The notes below the pieces were generated by a model. It did not search any database. It saw nothing but the letters and a program-made list of their open reading frames with translations, and was not told where the DNA came from. The position numbers and the translations under genes are program-made. A DNA stretch of 64,000 nucleotides, taken from Ceratodon purpureus. Its lineage: Eukaryota > Streptophyta > Bryopsida > Pseudoditrichales > Ditrichaceae. Of the stretch, positions 48,341 to 61,100 are shown one piece after another; positions within the stretch are counted from its first letter, which is position 1, and the number at the start of each line of letters is the position of its first letter. The DNA lies in contig CM026426.1 of assembly GCA_014871385.1 (NCBI GenBank), positions 58,464,221-58,528,220 on the forward strand, read 5' to 3'.

Positions 48341-50122
48341 ACTACTAGAATTCCCCTCCCAAACGACAAGTCAAACAAGCCAAAAGTGCGTCGGTTCCGT
48401 CAATTTTTCAAAATTGCATCCTTGTCGTCCAAAGCAACTCGCATGGGACACGCTTGTCACAATGGCCTAAGTCATCCGCAACGTGAATATGTAGTCGACA
48501 GAGTCGTGAAGGGCATATTTGCTGTAGCTTAGATATACGGAATATGCACATACTGAGCGGGAGCAAAATGTATACATCTGGCTAGGAAATCTACTTACGT
48601 GAGTGATCGAGATTGTACACGTGGACTGATTTTAGAGTGTGACCTTGATTTCTTTGGTTTTCCCTTTTGCGACATCCTAGGTCCTTTTGTGTACCTTACA
48701 TTTATAATTTTATCAACGAACTGTCTGTGCAGGTGTCATCCATTGAGTCAATCAAAATTTTAAAAGGCGTGTTTATAGAGTAGAATAAATATATTTATTT
48801 ATTTGACAACTGCAGTTCAACTGTAGAGATGTATTGATTTCATTCAATGTTTCATATTTGTAATGTAAAATAGAGTAGGTCAAGCACATCGGTAATTTTT
48901 TGATAAAATACTGTGTGTAGGATTAATCATATAAGGTTTATAGATAAAGAAAACTAAATTTTGAAATTTAAAAAAATGAGAATGAAATGAAATAATTTAA
49001 AAGAAATAGTATGGAAAGTAATCCATTCATATATATGGCCCATTAATATGAAAAAGATACCAAAAAAATAATTGTTTTCCATTTGGAATCGTCATTTAAA
49101 ATATTCACCTGAGTTCTTAACCAAGTTCTACTAACCACACAATACTCTGCCTATTCTATTCTAAAAGAAAATTAAAAATGGAGATAAAAATTCAGCAATG
49201 TGCAGAGATTGCCATCGCTGTATAGAACAACACCTCAACAAAAATTATCGACTCATCCACCTTCAAAGTCTCCATCTTGGACTGTAGATGAACCTCCCCT
49301 GCGCTTTTATTCTCTTTCTGCAACTAAGCATTACAATACCATCAACAGTACTATAGAAACTATATAAAACAATAAACGTAAAATAAAATAAAATGGAGAA
49401 CCAGGAGACCTATGGAAAGGATGGGGTTAATAGTTTGAAAAACTTATAAGAATGATAATAAACACGCAAGAAATCACATGAATACTACAAGATATGTTTG
49501 CTTGTCTACAAAACCGGTAAATCAGTTAGATTTGTAAGTTCATTGCTTCAACAACAGTGGAGGTTAGCATTGCATGGGAATAAAAGCCTTCAATTCCACA
49601 CAACTCACAAATGTAATTCAATGTATACTCAGCTTCAACAGTATTACGACCACACAAATATGAAGGACATAGGAATGCAAAAACGAATGTATGACTGCAA
49701 AGCATCTTTACCGCCAGAGCACACGTAGCTAAAGTACCACGTTTTACATCCGTGTATATCAGTATTTGTAGCAAAGTTGGATACAGTTGTCCTTACCTTC
49801 TATTGCTGTGTGTTGATCTAAGAACTTTTTCATCACTGTCACAACCATTTGATTAAAATCAGTACATTATGTGATGCTTGCATTTATCTTATCGATTGGA
49901 TTGACATTGCAAAAATCAAACCATTAATTTCCAGCTAAGCTTTGCATAGAAGGAACCCCGTTAGGAATCAAAATCACTTTGTAAAGTAAAGTGCCTACAT
50001 GTAATTTTACATTTATTAAAAGAAGGTATATGTCAAATTACTCTAGTACGATTACACTGACGATAGTTTACCTTCTTTATGGTTTTCCGGTGGCTGAAAT
50101 ATTCTCACATACGGTTTCATTT
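48341..50122. other. AT-rich gene-less region
   Basis: Begins with CACTACTAGAATT (48341), a weak CACTA-like end. After that there are only short frames and no domain. The lower end is the 3' flank of the minus-strand TnpA-like pseudogene. Confidence 0.45.
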
Positions 50123-53100
50123 CTATGGGCATCTCGTAACGTTCTCTTGCGTCCATAGCATTAGCCCATTTTTTGTGTCACCTATCAAATATTGGTCAGC
50201 AGGTTCATGGGGTTGCATAAGGGGGAATTTTGGATCAATTATCTTTAGAACATTCTCTTTAGCAAGCCTTTCGAGATTGCCTTCAGGTGAAATAGATCAC
50301 CGTTTTCATGCATTCCACTGACTTCCCCTATTGCAATCATGTGTGATGCGTCCTTTGGATCTAGAAGTGATACTTTGTCCCTTAATCTCAACTGCAACAA
50401 AAAAGCACTCCCAAGTGCAATTGCGGTCATATGCAGAAATAAGGGAAACGCGGAAAGATTTAAATAACACAAGAACATAAGGTATGTACATGGTAAAAAA
50501 TAGGTTCTCATATTCGTAATATAACAAATTACCTTTTGATTTTTGGAGCGGGCTGTACTCGTAGTCGTGTCCAGTGCTCTCTTCTCCAACATCCCAACAT
50601 CTTCAACCCTGTCAAGATTTGTCTTCTCTTTCTCCTGGATATGGACGGAAAACAACAAAAGAAAATAGAGAAAAAACATTAGAATAGTGTCAACTGGGTA
50701 TGTTAGATAGAAAACATATAATACTAGACAACCGCTACAATTAATTTGACACATTCAAGGCTGCCCCTACACACCTACAATGATGACTGGACCAATGCCA
50801 CCAAGTTCTCCAGACTCGTTTCAGTCCTCTCAAACGAGTTTGCAATGTGCTCCAAAAGGGGCCATAGCTTCGTCATCAGTTAGTCGTTCTCTTTAGTCAT
50901 GTCCTTGACATTCCTCGCATGAAACGTAGTAGACCAGACAATATTGGACATGTTCTTCGAAATATTGCCATGTTCTACATGCGGAAGGATATAAATGGTA
51001 TTGGGCTTACTACGAGCATTGCAGTTTTTTCGCATTCTCAACTATAAACTTCCTTTGCAATGCTTTGCTCATGACACTACGGTCAGAACCACAATATCCG
51101 TCCGCGACTAGGTCTGCTACATTGAAGTTACTTTTCCATAATTCCTTTATAGAACATTGTCTAAATAGAATACCGCAGACCTCTCTCATGTAGCCTTCAT
51201 CGTTGCTGCCTAGTATGCCACTGTGAAACGCGAAAAATAGTGATGGAGGAATTCATCCATACGTGCTTGAAATACATACCGCCTTTTTCTGGTGTTGAAG
51301 GGTACAGAGTCATTGTTCTTCGGATATTTGTCAGTAAAAGGAATGGCATCCAATAACGTTCCCTGGATATTCAACACAAGTAATACAGAGGATTTTTGAG
51401 AAGTAACTGGGTTAGGAGATGCTCTGCGACCTCTCTCTTCACTCATCTTGGCCTTATCGTTCTCAAAATTTGCAAAAACAACCCCTCCATTCTTCTGTTT
51501 CCTTCCATCCCTGTCTCTTTGGTCCTGCAAATCCCATCTGTGTAGGAGTAGATTTCCCACCATGCTTGTTTCCCTTCAACCCGCTTCTAGTCTTGATTGA
51601 TGCATTCTCTCCTGAGTTGTGTCCTATGGTGGCAGCCACTGACATCAGGGACGTAACTCTCATTGGCCGGCATACGCCTTTTGCGATTGAACCATCACGC
51701 ACCTCATTCTCCTGCTGCAAGACTGGTGCAGAGGGTGCTTGTTCCTCCTCGGATGTGTTGTCTTCCAAAACATTACTACAATGTAGGTTTACAATATTAT
51801 TCAATCCACTTTCATTAACGACGTTGTGAAAATCAGAACCTAAATGTACGCGGTCTTCACCTACAAATCCATCTGGATCTCCTCCTTGGTCTCCATTTGA
51901 CGAGTTATCTTCGTTCTCTTAGTTGATATCCATTTGCAGAGCATGATCTCCATTTTCTCCAACTTCTACCCTTCCCGTATGGCTTTCTGATATTCCTTTA
52001 ACGGTAAGTTGGGGCCCTTCATAAGTTGCACAAGGATAGTCTCCACTCGGCGCGTCGCATTAGCATTTGTTGCTCCTACTTTGATTGCCCAAGTAAGTTT
52101 GGTGTTGATAGAGTTCATGGCATCCTCTTGTTCCTTACTAGCTCTCTCCAATGAAGCGAGTCTTGTCAACAACTTCCCTGACAAACTCTACTTGGGACCA
52201 AGTACAAATGTTAGAAGTTCGATCATGTAAGACTAAATAAATGTTGACAAAGATTCATTGTCACTGAGTATTACAGTTTTGTTATCAGCGCATGACTACC
52301 ACCTCAAATCTGTAATGACTTCCAAGTTATTGGTCAAATTTTATCGACATAGAAAACTAGCTCTATTGCTGGTATTTGCTGGACAATGTTATAATTTAAA
52401 TATGTATGTACCTTACAAATTGTCCGATCCTAGCCCACATCCAATTCTTTTTTATTGTTTAAATTTCGAAATCACAATGAATAGAAAGGAAGGAAAAACC
52501 CCTATACCGAAGACTGTATTACCCTACCCGAACTTTGTTGTTGCACTTCTTCTGCTACGTCAGAAATGCCCGGGCTTCGGTCCCTCTTCCGCTTCTTCAA
52601 GTGGATCAAAAAAATCAACAGTGAAGGACGGAGAGTCAATAGTGCAGGACATCAACAGTGAACGAACAAAAGTGAATGACATCAACATCAGAAGAATCAA
52701 CAATGAATGACATCAACATCAGAAGAATCAACATTGAAGGACATCAAGAGTGAAAGGACTAAACTACGGCTGAGATAGACATGATATATACATGATTAAA
52801 TTATACTTGATATCAACCGCTGACTAGACTTGAGATTTTTCACACCTTAAATGGATTTAAATTTGCTTCACAATATGCTCAAAATTGCTATGAAGGCTAC
52901 TCAGATAGAGTTAGAAGTTCATACCAAATCTGCTACCAGTCCGGCGTATCCTCTTCGCCCAGTGCGATTCACATTCCTCACCTTTGATCGAGCGTATCTC
53001 ATTTCTTGTGCCTTCTCCTCAGTAGACCGTTTATCCCAATACTCTTTTAAAGCCTCCCATTGCCAACTTTCAATTTCTGTTGGGCATGTTATGTCCTCCG

Positions 53101-53925
53101 CCCGTTTCTGGTTGTCAACCTTCTTCCTCATGTAAATCTCTTTCAAACAAGCGCGCTCCTTGATCAACCAGTTCGCAACATGCTTATGGTATCCTTCACC
53201 ATTGAGTGTATTGTCTAGAAATTCAAACTCACTCTCTAAAGCTGCCCTCAGTTGCGTGCCTGAATCAAGATCCTCCTTCATATAATTGATACAACTGATG
53301 TCCATAATCTTTGGAACTTACTGCCTAAACGCAAATTCCCAAAATGCTTTCCCAATTGATGCGCTGTTCACTTCGCCGCCCTCATTGAGTACCACCAGAT
53401 AAGGTTTGAGTCCCTTTTCCTTTCGCTCCTTTGCAGCAGCAATTGTTTTCTTCCTTTGGAATCTCCTATCCGCTCAAGCACTGGAGTCCGTTTTTATAAT
53501 TTCAGTTGTCCGCACAGTATCTCTAGTCCCTTGTAGCGGACTCATGTTCGGGTGGATTGGTTCATGCGGGGATACATGCTGAGCTCGGATTTCAGAGAGC
53601 CATGGAGATGGAAATCACGCAACGTATTGTTGCTGTTGTCGTACTACATTTGCTGCGGTGACGAGGGTGACCACTGCATGTGTGGCTGCTGAACTCCCCG
53701 ATGCTGTGGTCCACTCGGATGAGGAGGTCACTAGCTGTTGTATCCCCAACCTTGGGCTGCACGAGGCATCCCATACTGATACTGTTCCTGAGTTGTTTGA
53801 GGTGTTTTCGACGACTCTCCCCTTCAAGATTCACATCGGCGGCAGCTACCTGTTTGGTCATCTTCGGATGATGTTGACCACACCACATTCGATTGTCTCA
53901 GACAGTTTGTTTGATTTGTTGCCAT
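50123..53925 (-). pseudogene. CACTA TNP1/TnpA-like accessory gene, decayed
   Basis: The start is ATG at 53925 (MATNQTNCLRQSN), followed by a Pro/Gln/His-rich region (EQYQYGMPRAAQGWGY, PSGPQHRGVQQPHMQW) in one frame cut by several TGA/TAG codons. Then RRFQRKKTIAAAKERKEKG..PYLVVLNEGGEV and, at 53305-52919, a Transposase_24-like block (EIESWQWEALKEYWDK.., VRNVNRTGRRGYAG). A coiled coil follows (52184-51966: RLASLERASKEQEDAMN), then polar linkers (51800-51210). The end has exons at about 50531-50634 (ERVEDV/EKRALDTTTSTARSK) and about 50390 downward (KVSLLDPKDASHMIAIGEVSG), which resembles Transposase_23 (TNP1/En/Spm). One frame change lies near 50285, and the frame ends TRCP-stop at 50123. Such proteins bind element ends. 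It may belong to the TNP2 pseudogene at 58-64 kb or to another copy. Confidence 0.6.
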
Positions 53926-55262
53926 GAAAAGAACTATTTTTTCCTGCAACGATAACATGCAATTGTTGCACTCTAGACTATGCAGGTTCAATCATTAAGA
54001 AGTACATGAACTTCAAAACCTATATAGTAATTGAGAGACTAAATGTATAAGATACACTTAAAGATGTTGTGTGATTGGATTCCAACAAGTAAAGCAAACA
54101 GTGACCCTAAATAGAGCAATACAGTTACGGTACACACAAAAAAGGATTTCAAATATATTAAAACAAACTAGGTAGTGATAAGACTACCAAAATATAAAGC
54201 AATGACATTAAATGAAAAAAGAAAAGAAGAAGGCTGCATCACATAAACTGAAATACGTCTAAAGCACTGAAAGTAGTATTCAGGTGACACTAATGCAATG
54301 CATTGTGTCCACCATATCGTACATCAAACACAGCTTTCAACATCCGTCGTAAACATGCACTAGATTCAACAAATTAACAGTAAGTTCATCAATATCTGCT
54401 TCTTTCTGATGACTTTCACACATTAGTTGCTTCTGTCAAACTGTTATGCTCGACTTTGTTTGACTATCGATTAAACAAAAAAAACAAAAAAAAAGAAGTC
54501 GAAAAAAAAGAAGAAGCAAATAAACTGATAAAAGAAGAACCGAAATTGAAAAGTAAAAAATATTTAAAAATGGTGAACAACCGTGATGGACTTTAATGTA
54601 TTAGCCCGCAACTACATATTTTAGTGAGCATAATTGGAACCGACTGGAGGTTACAACAACATATGTTCAAAACCCAGCTTTTTACTGTAAACCCTAAATT
54701 GCTATTGATACATATTACATACGTGTATAGATGTCGATGCTTTTACTATGCAATAAAGTAGATAGAAAACACATTTGGAATTCTTACAAACTAAAGTACT
54801 GCACCTCGTTATTTGTTTCCGTTGCAACGCTATGGAGTGGATTCATTGCCTTCGTCTTCCATGAGGTTGCAGCGTTCGGTTGCCGCGATAACGTCGCTTG
54901 ATAACCCTGTGCTCCTCAGGCGACTACTTCTATGAGGACTCCCTTGCAAAGTCGGCGTTGTCTTCCACACCCTACCCTTGTCCTGACGACGTGGTTGCTA
55001 GAACTCAGCTCTCCTAATCACGGTGCAGACGTCAATAAACTATGCAACAACACGGAGTAAACAATGCAACAAAAGTGATTCTACATAACAAATGAGAATA
55101 GATTGCGTGGAAACACTAGTACGATACGATATTTGTGCCATAAAGTCTGGCATGTGGCAAGAGCAACTTATTGTTTCCCCTACAAGCAAGGTAAAATGCA
55201 GACGCTTACAGAATTTTTGACGCCTCTTCTAAAGGAGCAACATGAGCTTGGAGCACTGCAAT
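53926..55262. other. Spacer between TnpA-like pseudogene and CACTA terminus
   Basis: AT-rich. No coding exon supported. Likely the 5' flank of the minus-strand pseudogene. Confidence 0.4.
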
Positions 55263-55280
55263 CACTACAAGAAAACAGGT
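55263..55280 (+). repeat. CACTA terminal inverted repeat (one end)
   Basis: CACTACAAGAAAACAGG matches the canonical plant CACTA end. The three bases before it (AAT) would be the left copy of a 3-bp target duplication. TCCTATGTGGC (near 55411) and TCCTACGTGGC (near 55471) could be subterminal binding repeats. Read outward, it would close the minus-strand TNP2 element at 58-64 kb. The opposite end would lie beyond 64 kb. Confidence 0.6.
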
Positions 55281-56792
55281 GTAAAAATGACAAAAACTTG
55301 ACAGTGAAATGTCCAAATCAACAAAGCTGATATTGCTCGCTGTATTTGTGTCATTTCGGATTTTTTTATAATTTTTTTGTCAAATCTTTGTCTTCTAAGA
55401 GATTCTAGAGTCCTATGTGGCAGTTTTTAATACTTCAGTGCTGTAGTTCAACATTCAGATGACGGGGTGGTCCTACGTGGCTCTTTTAATTCATCCATTC
55501 AGCCTTTTTGTTCGGTAATTGTGGATGTCATCTACACCTTTTCGTTAGGGCTGGTAAAAATGATTCTGAGAGGAGTAATATTGTCGAAGAAGCTGTAAAT
55601 TTTGACTTGGTTTAGTCTAGTCTCTAGGATGTCCCGGTAACTGCTGCCTCATTTACCTTCAGCATGGTCACTTGCTTGTTTACCACGTTGCTTTTATTAT
55701 CTTTTACATTACAGGACCTAGTACATTTCTAAGGTAAAGCACTGGAGATACTTATCATATTAACAGTGTGGTCGATTATAGTATAAGCAAAGTCAACTTT
55801 CACCTACGAATCTGAAGTGGTACTAGTAGAGGCAGTCTCGTGAAGTGCAGTTACTCCTCTTTGCACTCGACTCATTGCTGAAATCAGAGTTCCACAGTGA
55901 TGGTCAAATAGAATAGATTTTGCAAATTAAATTAAATGCATTGGAATAAGAAATAAAGTAATATCTACGAGCTCTATATACCTATTTTGTGTAAAGAAGG
56001 CCTATTTGTGTTCGGAAAAAAAAACTCTTTCGACTCCATTCCTGGTGACACGTGCTTTGCCCAAAAGTGCCACCTAAATAAAAAAAAACAATTAGTTTAA
56101 CAGGGACATCAACGAGGACCTCATATGTTTGAAGGTGCTGCCCTAGTTTGGACTAAGATAACAACGCGACATTATAATTTGTACAGACCTAGGTAGCCCT
56201 GAGTCAGTGAGATTTTTTCAAGGACAGATTCTAGGCACATGTCGTCTTCAATCTTGTTTCACTTGGTGAATCTTATCTGGTTTTACTTCTGATACTAGAT
56301 TTGTGAGAATCATTGTGCGCCTAAATTTCACACTTTCAGTCAAGTACCAATGGGGACAACTACACTAGCCAGCTACTGTAATTGTCCCTATATTATCTGC
56401 AAATTCTAATTATGAAGATTGACAAATGCTCAAGGAGATCCATGAAAAAATTGAATGACAATGGGTGAGCGTACTTACATGAAGCAAGTGTATAGTTTTG
56501 TAACAGACAGTACTGAAGCTGGAGCCGAAAGTTTTCAGATATCTGCTTGAACTCTCACTTTCATGAGGTCTCCTTCTTGTACTCCGACGTCCTTTTCCAA
56601 ATTTACACCTTCATCGGGTTAGAACTTGCAATTGATACCTCCTGCCATGCCTCTTTACTTAATCTGTGTTTCAAGCTCATGATATTAACCTCTTGCGATA
56701 TTGCAGTCGACTTCTTCCTCAGACTTCCTTGTAGTAACCACTCTCAGTAGAATATTCGTAGCAGTGAGATGCACAGTGTCTGAACAGAATCC
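55281..56792. other. Subterminal/3' region of the CACTA element
   Basis: No gene is seen apart from very short frames. Lies between the CACTA end and the small plus-strand ORF. Confidence 0.4.
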
Positions 56793-57209
56793 ATGTCTTG
56801 TCCAGCGAAGTCATTTACCATGGACAAGCCGGCCATTCATGAGTGGTTAGCTTACATTCATCGTCGTAGGGAAAGTCTTCGGCTCACCTTCCCTGATGTG
56901 CCGCTTCTTTGGAAATTCCTGGAATGTTCAAATGAGTTTCGATGGACCAACTCTGGATACCAAGAAGTGTTAGCGCTGGGTACTGCCTCTGGGATCCACA
57001 TGTACGATTACATGCTATTCCGTCGTTCCCATTATGTGCGCCCAGGATGCTATTCGGAGCACCCGGTTGTCCTCGACGACGACGAAGAGGAGGAAGAACG
57101 TACCGACAGCAGTCACTATGCAGCAGAAGACTCCGGGAGTACTTTTTCAGTTCGAGGATCAAGTAGTGAAGATTCCTACAGCTGCGAAATCAGCCAAGCA
57201 ATACCGTAG
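56793..57209 (+). CDS. Small hypothetical protein with acidic tail
   Basis: 138 codons from ATG: MSCPAKSFTMDKPAIHEW.., helical and aromatic in the first 90 residues (YIHRRRESLRL, LLWKFLECSNEFRW, YDYMLFRRSHYV), then DDDEEEEER and a Ser-rich end. No stop or repeat explains it. It lies antisense to, and inside the presumed 3' part of, the CACTA element. I do not recognise a family. It could be a captured gene fragment or a real small gene. Confidence 0.4.
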   Translation: MSCPAKSFTMDKPAIHEWLAYIHRRRESLRLTFPDVPLLWKFLECSNEFRWTNSGYQEVLALGTASGIHMYDYMLFRRSHYVRPGCYSEHPVVLDDDEEEEERTDSSHYAAEDSGSTFSVRGSSSEDSYSCEISQAIP

Positions 57210-57471
57210 TCTATGATGATTCCGCTTCAGTATTCTGCGAATCAGTGAAGATGAGTCCCGGATCTCAATTCTAATCATATTGGTGACATACGTGTTGATT
57301 TACCCTTCATGCAATGCATTAGTATATCTAAAATAGCGGTTATGTCATTTCTTGGTTTCCTACTGGCTTCCTATTCTTTTTTTATATGACGATTTTGCAA
57401 CTTCAAGTTATGGCAATGACGTAAGTACGCAAACAAGAATATTTTTTTTCAATTTTTTAATTTTTTAAAAA

Positions 57472-57852
57472 TAAGGGATATTTAAGTAATTCTGGACAAA
57501 ACGTCTAATTCTGGACTTTTTATCATTCCGTCGGCGGGCCGCCGACCAAAACAGCAGGGTTGAAAAAAACTTTTTTTTTTGCAATTTTCGCTCAAAATGT
57601 GCTATAAAAACCATTTTTTGGCTCAAAATTCATTGTTTTGACTCTGTTTCAGCCATAAATTCTACATTTGGACATCATTATGTCTAATTTTTTGTGAATT
57701 TTGTGAAATATGCATTATTTTATAGTATTTATTCTAATTTTTTTGAAAATTTTCAATGATTTTAAGTTATTTTCTACAAACATTTTGTCGGCGGATGAGC
57801 TGACTACTAATTCTGGACTTTTTAAAGTCCAGAATTACCTAAATATGCCTTA
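57472..57852. mobile_element. MITE, Stowaway-like, 381 bp
   Basis: Terminal inverted repeats of about 26 bp: AGGGATATTTAAGTAATTCT.. at the left, and its complement with two mismatches at the right, both flanked by TA. The sequence TAATTCTGGACTTT is repeated inside and forms a perfect 30-nt palindrome at 57808-57837. GTCGGCGGGCCGCCGAC near 57538 is a second perfect hairpin with one central base. No coding capacity. Confidence 0.75.
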
Positions 57853-58101
57853 AATGCCTACAGAATTCTGTTCCGGATTTGTACTATAGGTAGTGTCCCT
57901 CCGACTAGGGATTGGAAGTGCATTAATCTACACATACTTTGAGGAATTTCTGATACGGCATATGGGGATTTTTATTTATTTTTTTAAAATTGTCCCTTAC
58001 TTATTATAATGCGGATTTTGAGATAGTAAATAAAAAAAAGACTCATTGTATACTATGTATATATTTTTATAGTAACGGCAGTGTTCTTACTTATTCACTT
58101 G
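57853..58101. other. 3' flank of the TNP2 pseudogene
   Basis: AT-rich, with no feature beyond the likely polyadenylation region of the minus-strand gene. Confidence 0.4.
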
Positions 58102-61100
58102 CTAATTTTTGGAGGGACCTGATGAGGATGATGCTGCTTCACTAGACTCTATATCATCAGAACTCCAATTGTCGTCCCGGTTGTTTGAGTCGGTGCTATC
58201 ACTTTGTTCATCACCCTCTTGCCGTCGTCGTATGTTCCTGCTCACAGTCGGTACTGCGTCATATCTTTGCCTTCTTTGGGCTCGACTCGATGACGGAATG
58301 TTCACATTTGCCAAGCCCTCAGCTTCCGCACCCACATTCTCTTCTTCGCTCTGATTTCTGCCAATCGAGGGTGCTCTCCTATTATTCTCTCTCCTTCCTG
58401 TTGGAATTGCACCAACTCTCCCACACGCGTTTTGCATGCCTCCCCTGCCAAATGGACGATTTCCCCTTGCGATCCTTCTCCCTCTGTTTGCTCTTATAGT
58501 AGGTTCCAGGACTATCTCTTCACCTGTGTCGGCCAGTTCCTCTAAGTTCTCTCCTACTTCTCGATCAGGTCTCAGACCCTCAAAATCTTTGTCTCGCCCC
58601 ATTTGAAACAATTGAGCTTCCTCGTCACTACCTTCGTTTGGAATTATACATTTTCCTCTAACCTCTTTGCGTAACACAACTCTCGAGCCTGGAGACTCTC
58701 TGGCATTTGAATAAAACACTTGCTCACAATGCCCAGGGAAAGCAAAACTATCGCTTGAAATTCTTTCATACCTTCTGTCGTAATTTGCCAGTGTAAAGCT
58801 CCATTTATCTTTTTTCACTGTTGCGTTTTCCCCTTGGTAGTTAGCTTTTACAAAGTCACACACTAAAACAACCAAGCAATGATGCCTATAATTCAATTCT
58901 AAAATTTCTTCAATATGTCCAAAATATTCCACTTCTGCTTGGACTTGATTGTTATCTCCAGTTCTACTTCTGTTGACCTGTCTGAATCTTGTGGCAACTC
59001 CTGAATCGCTGGTTCTCAACGCTAACTTTGAACTTAAAACTCGATAATGATTGCCAAATGCGTACATAGATTTATACAACGTGGCCATCATCAATGGTCC
59101 TTTAGCTGTGTTGACAACCATCTGGTTCACATTCACTCCTCTCTGCTGCTCACGTCTCACCTCTTCCTTAATCCAAACGGCAAATTCAGGTAAGGGTTGA
59201 AGATTTCTAAGAAATGCAAACCTATATCTTTGCCCCCCTCGACGCTGATTTCGTCGTTAAAGTTCCCTTTCACGGTCATGTCCAGACTTTTCCAATTCAT
59301 ACTTCCTTCATCCATAAATGATGTACATGCCACATTCAAATACATTTTAGTTAGAGACATGCCGGGACTATACTTTTACTGAAACCCCTCGATTATGCTG
59401 ACAGTACTCATTCCACATGCTAGTGTTGTTGTAATCGATGTCCTTGAATTAAGATACTCCCCAAAATATCTTCAACATACTCACTGTAAGCAGTTTTCAG
59501 TATCACAGCATGCTAATTAACCATGCAGAACTGAAATTGTTTGATACATTCTGGAGTCCTATACTATTATCACATACAAGGTTATAAAGAGGGAGAATGC
59601 ACTTCATGCCGCAAAACCGGTTGTGAGGCCTTCTCACTGATAGCTCAAGATTATCATGGAATAGAATACTGACAACCAAGGCACTGTTTTATCTCCGACA
59701 TGTACAACGACAATTACGGGTGTACAAGGTCTAATATTTCCATGAAAGAAAAAAATTTGCCAGTTAACTATATTATAAAAACTGATACACTGCGACTGCA
59801 TTCTCCTGTGCATTAACACAGATTTCTATGATTGACTGATTGCATTTCAATATAGATAAGTATTCGTTGACATTACTAGTGGGGAATAACTAAAACCCAA
59901 GAAGTTTAAAAACCTTACCTCATGTACACATCCATGTGCTCTGTATTATTTAACACAAAGTTGTGAATGTGCTTTATGAAGGCTCCTGACATGGGTCAAT
60001 CTCTCCTGGCACCCTCTAAGATCTCATCATACATTGCGGGCTCTTCTTTATCATCCCAGACTCGCTTTGTTGTGGGAGTGTAATCCGACAGAAATTCATT
60101 CAAAAATCCAATTGCTTCTTGTCTCAAATATCCATTGGCCATACTTCCCTCTGGTTTTGCCTTATTCTTCACAAACCCCTTCAATCCCTTCATGTACCTT
60201 TCAAAAGGGTACATCCAACGCGTGTGCACAGGTCCACAGAGAAAAAGTTCTTCAACCAAGTGTATGGGAAGGTGCATCATGATCACGAAAACGGAAGGTG
60301 GCAGTTCCTTCTGGAGAGAACAAATTGTCTCAGCAACATCATCTAAAAACTCCAATTTTTTGTCTATATCAACTACCTTAGCGCAGATTTTTCTAAACAA
60401 CTGACTGACCCGCATTACAGCTCCAACAACCTTCTCATCTCCTAGATTTTGCAAACACACAAGGATCACCTGCTGTAGTAGAACATGGAAATTGTGTGTT
60501 TTAAGACCCTGGAGTTTCCCATCCTAGATTTGTTGCCTCAGAGGCCCAACATAGTTACTTGGAAATTTCAGGTCACTAAGGATACTGAGAAATTCTAAGC
60601 GCTGATCCTTTGATAAGACATATGATGCATCGGGTTTGAAGTATATGTAACCATCTCCATTATGCTGCAGGTGTAAATGATTTCGTATTCCTCTAGCTCG
60701 CATGTTTTGTCGTGATTTAGCACCATCTGTTTTTCCAAACAGAGTACGTAGCAGATTCTCACATATATTCTTTTCACAGTGCATCCCGTCTAAAGTGTGT
60801 CGCACAGGAAGCTTCTGCAAAAGGATAGAGGTGTCACGTAAGCTTAATATATGGTCTACCAACAGTATACTTCTTTACTGGAGAACAGAATACATTGTAA
60901 TTATTATCAGAAGAAAACACATTGACCCTGACTTACTGGAAGAACTCTGATTATAAAGAAATAATAAACATATGAAAGTTCAAGTCCAATGGATTATACC
61001 ATGAACGAACTCCAAGTGAAGAACTTATTCTCATATGGAAAAGCGAATCTCATACCGCTTTAGACTGAACTAAGTTCATAACATACATACTCTCCTTGTG

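Noticed and set aside
48341-48353. CACTACTAGAATT as a second CACTA terminus
   Set aside because: No matching inverted end, target duplication or CACTA gene could be tied to it; it abuts the fold-back element and may be chance.
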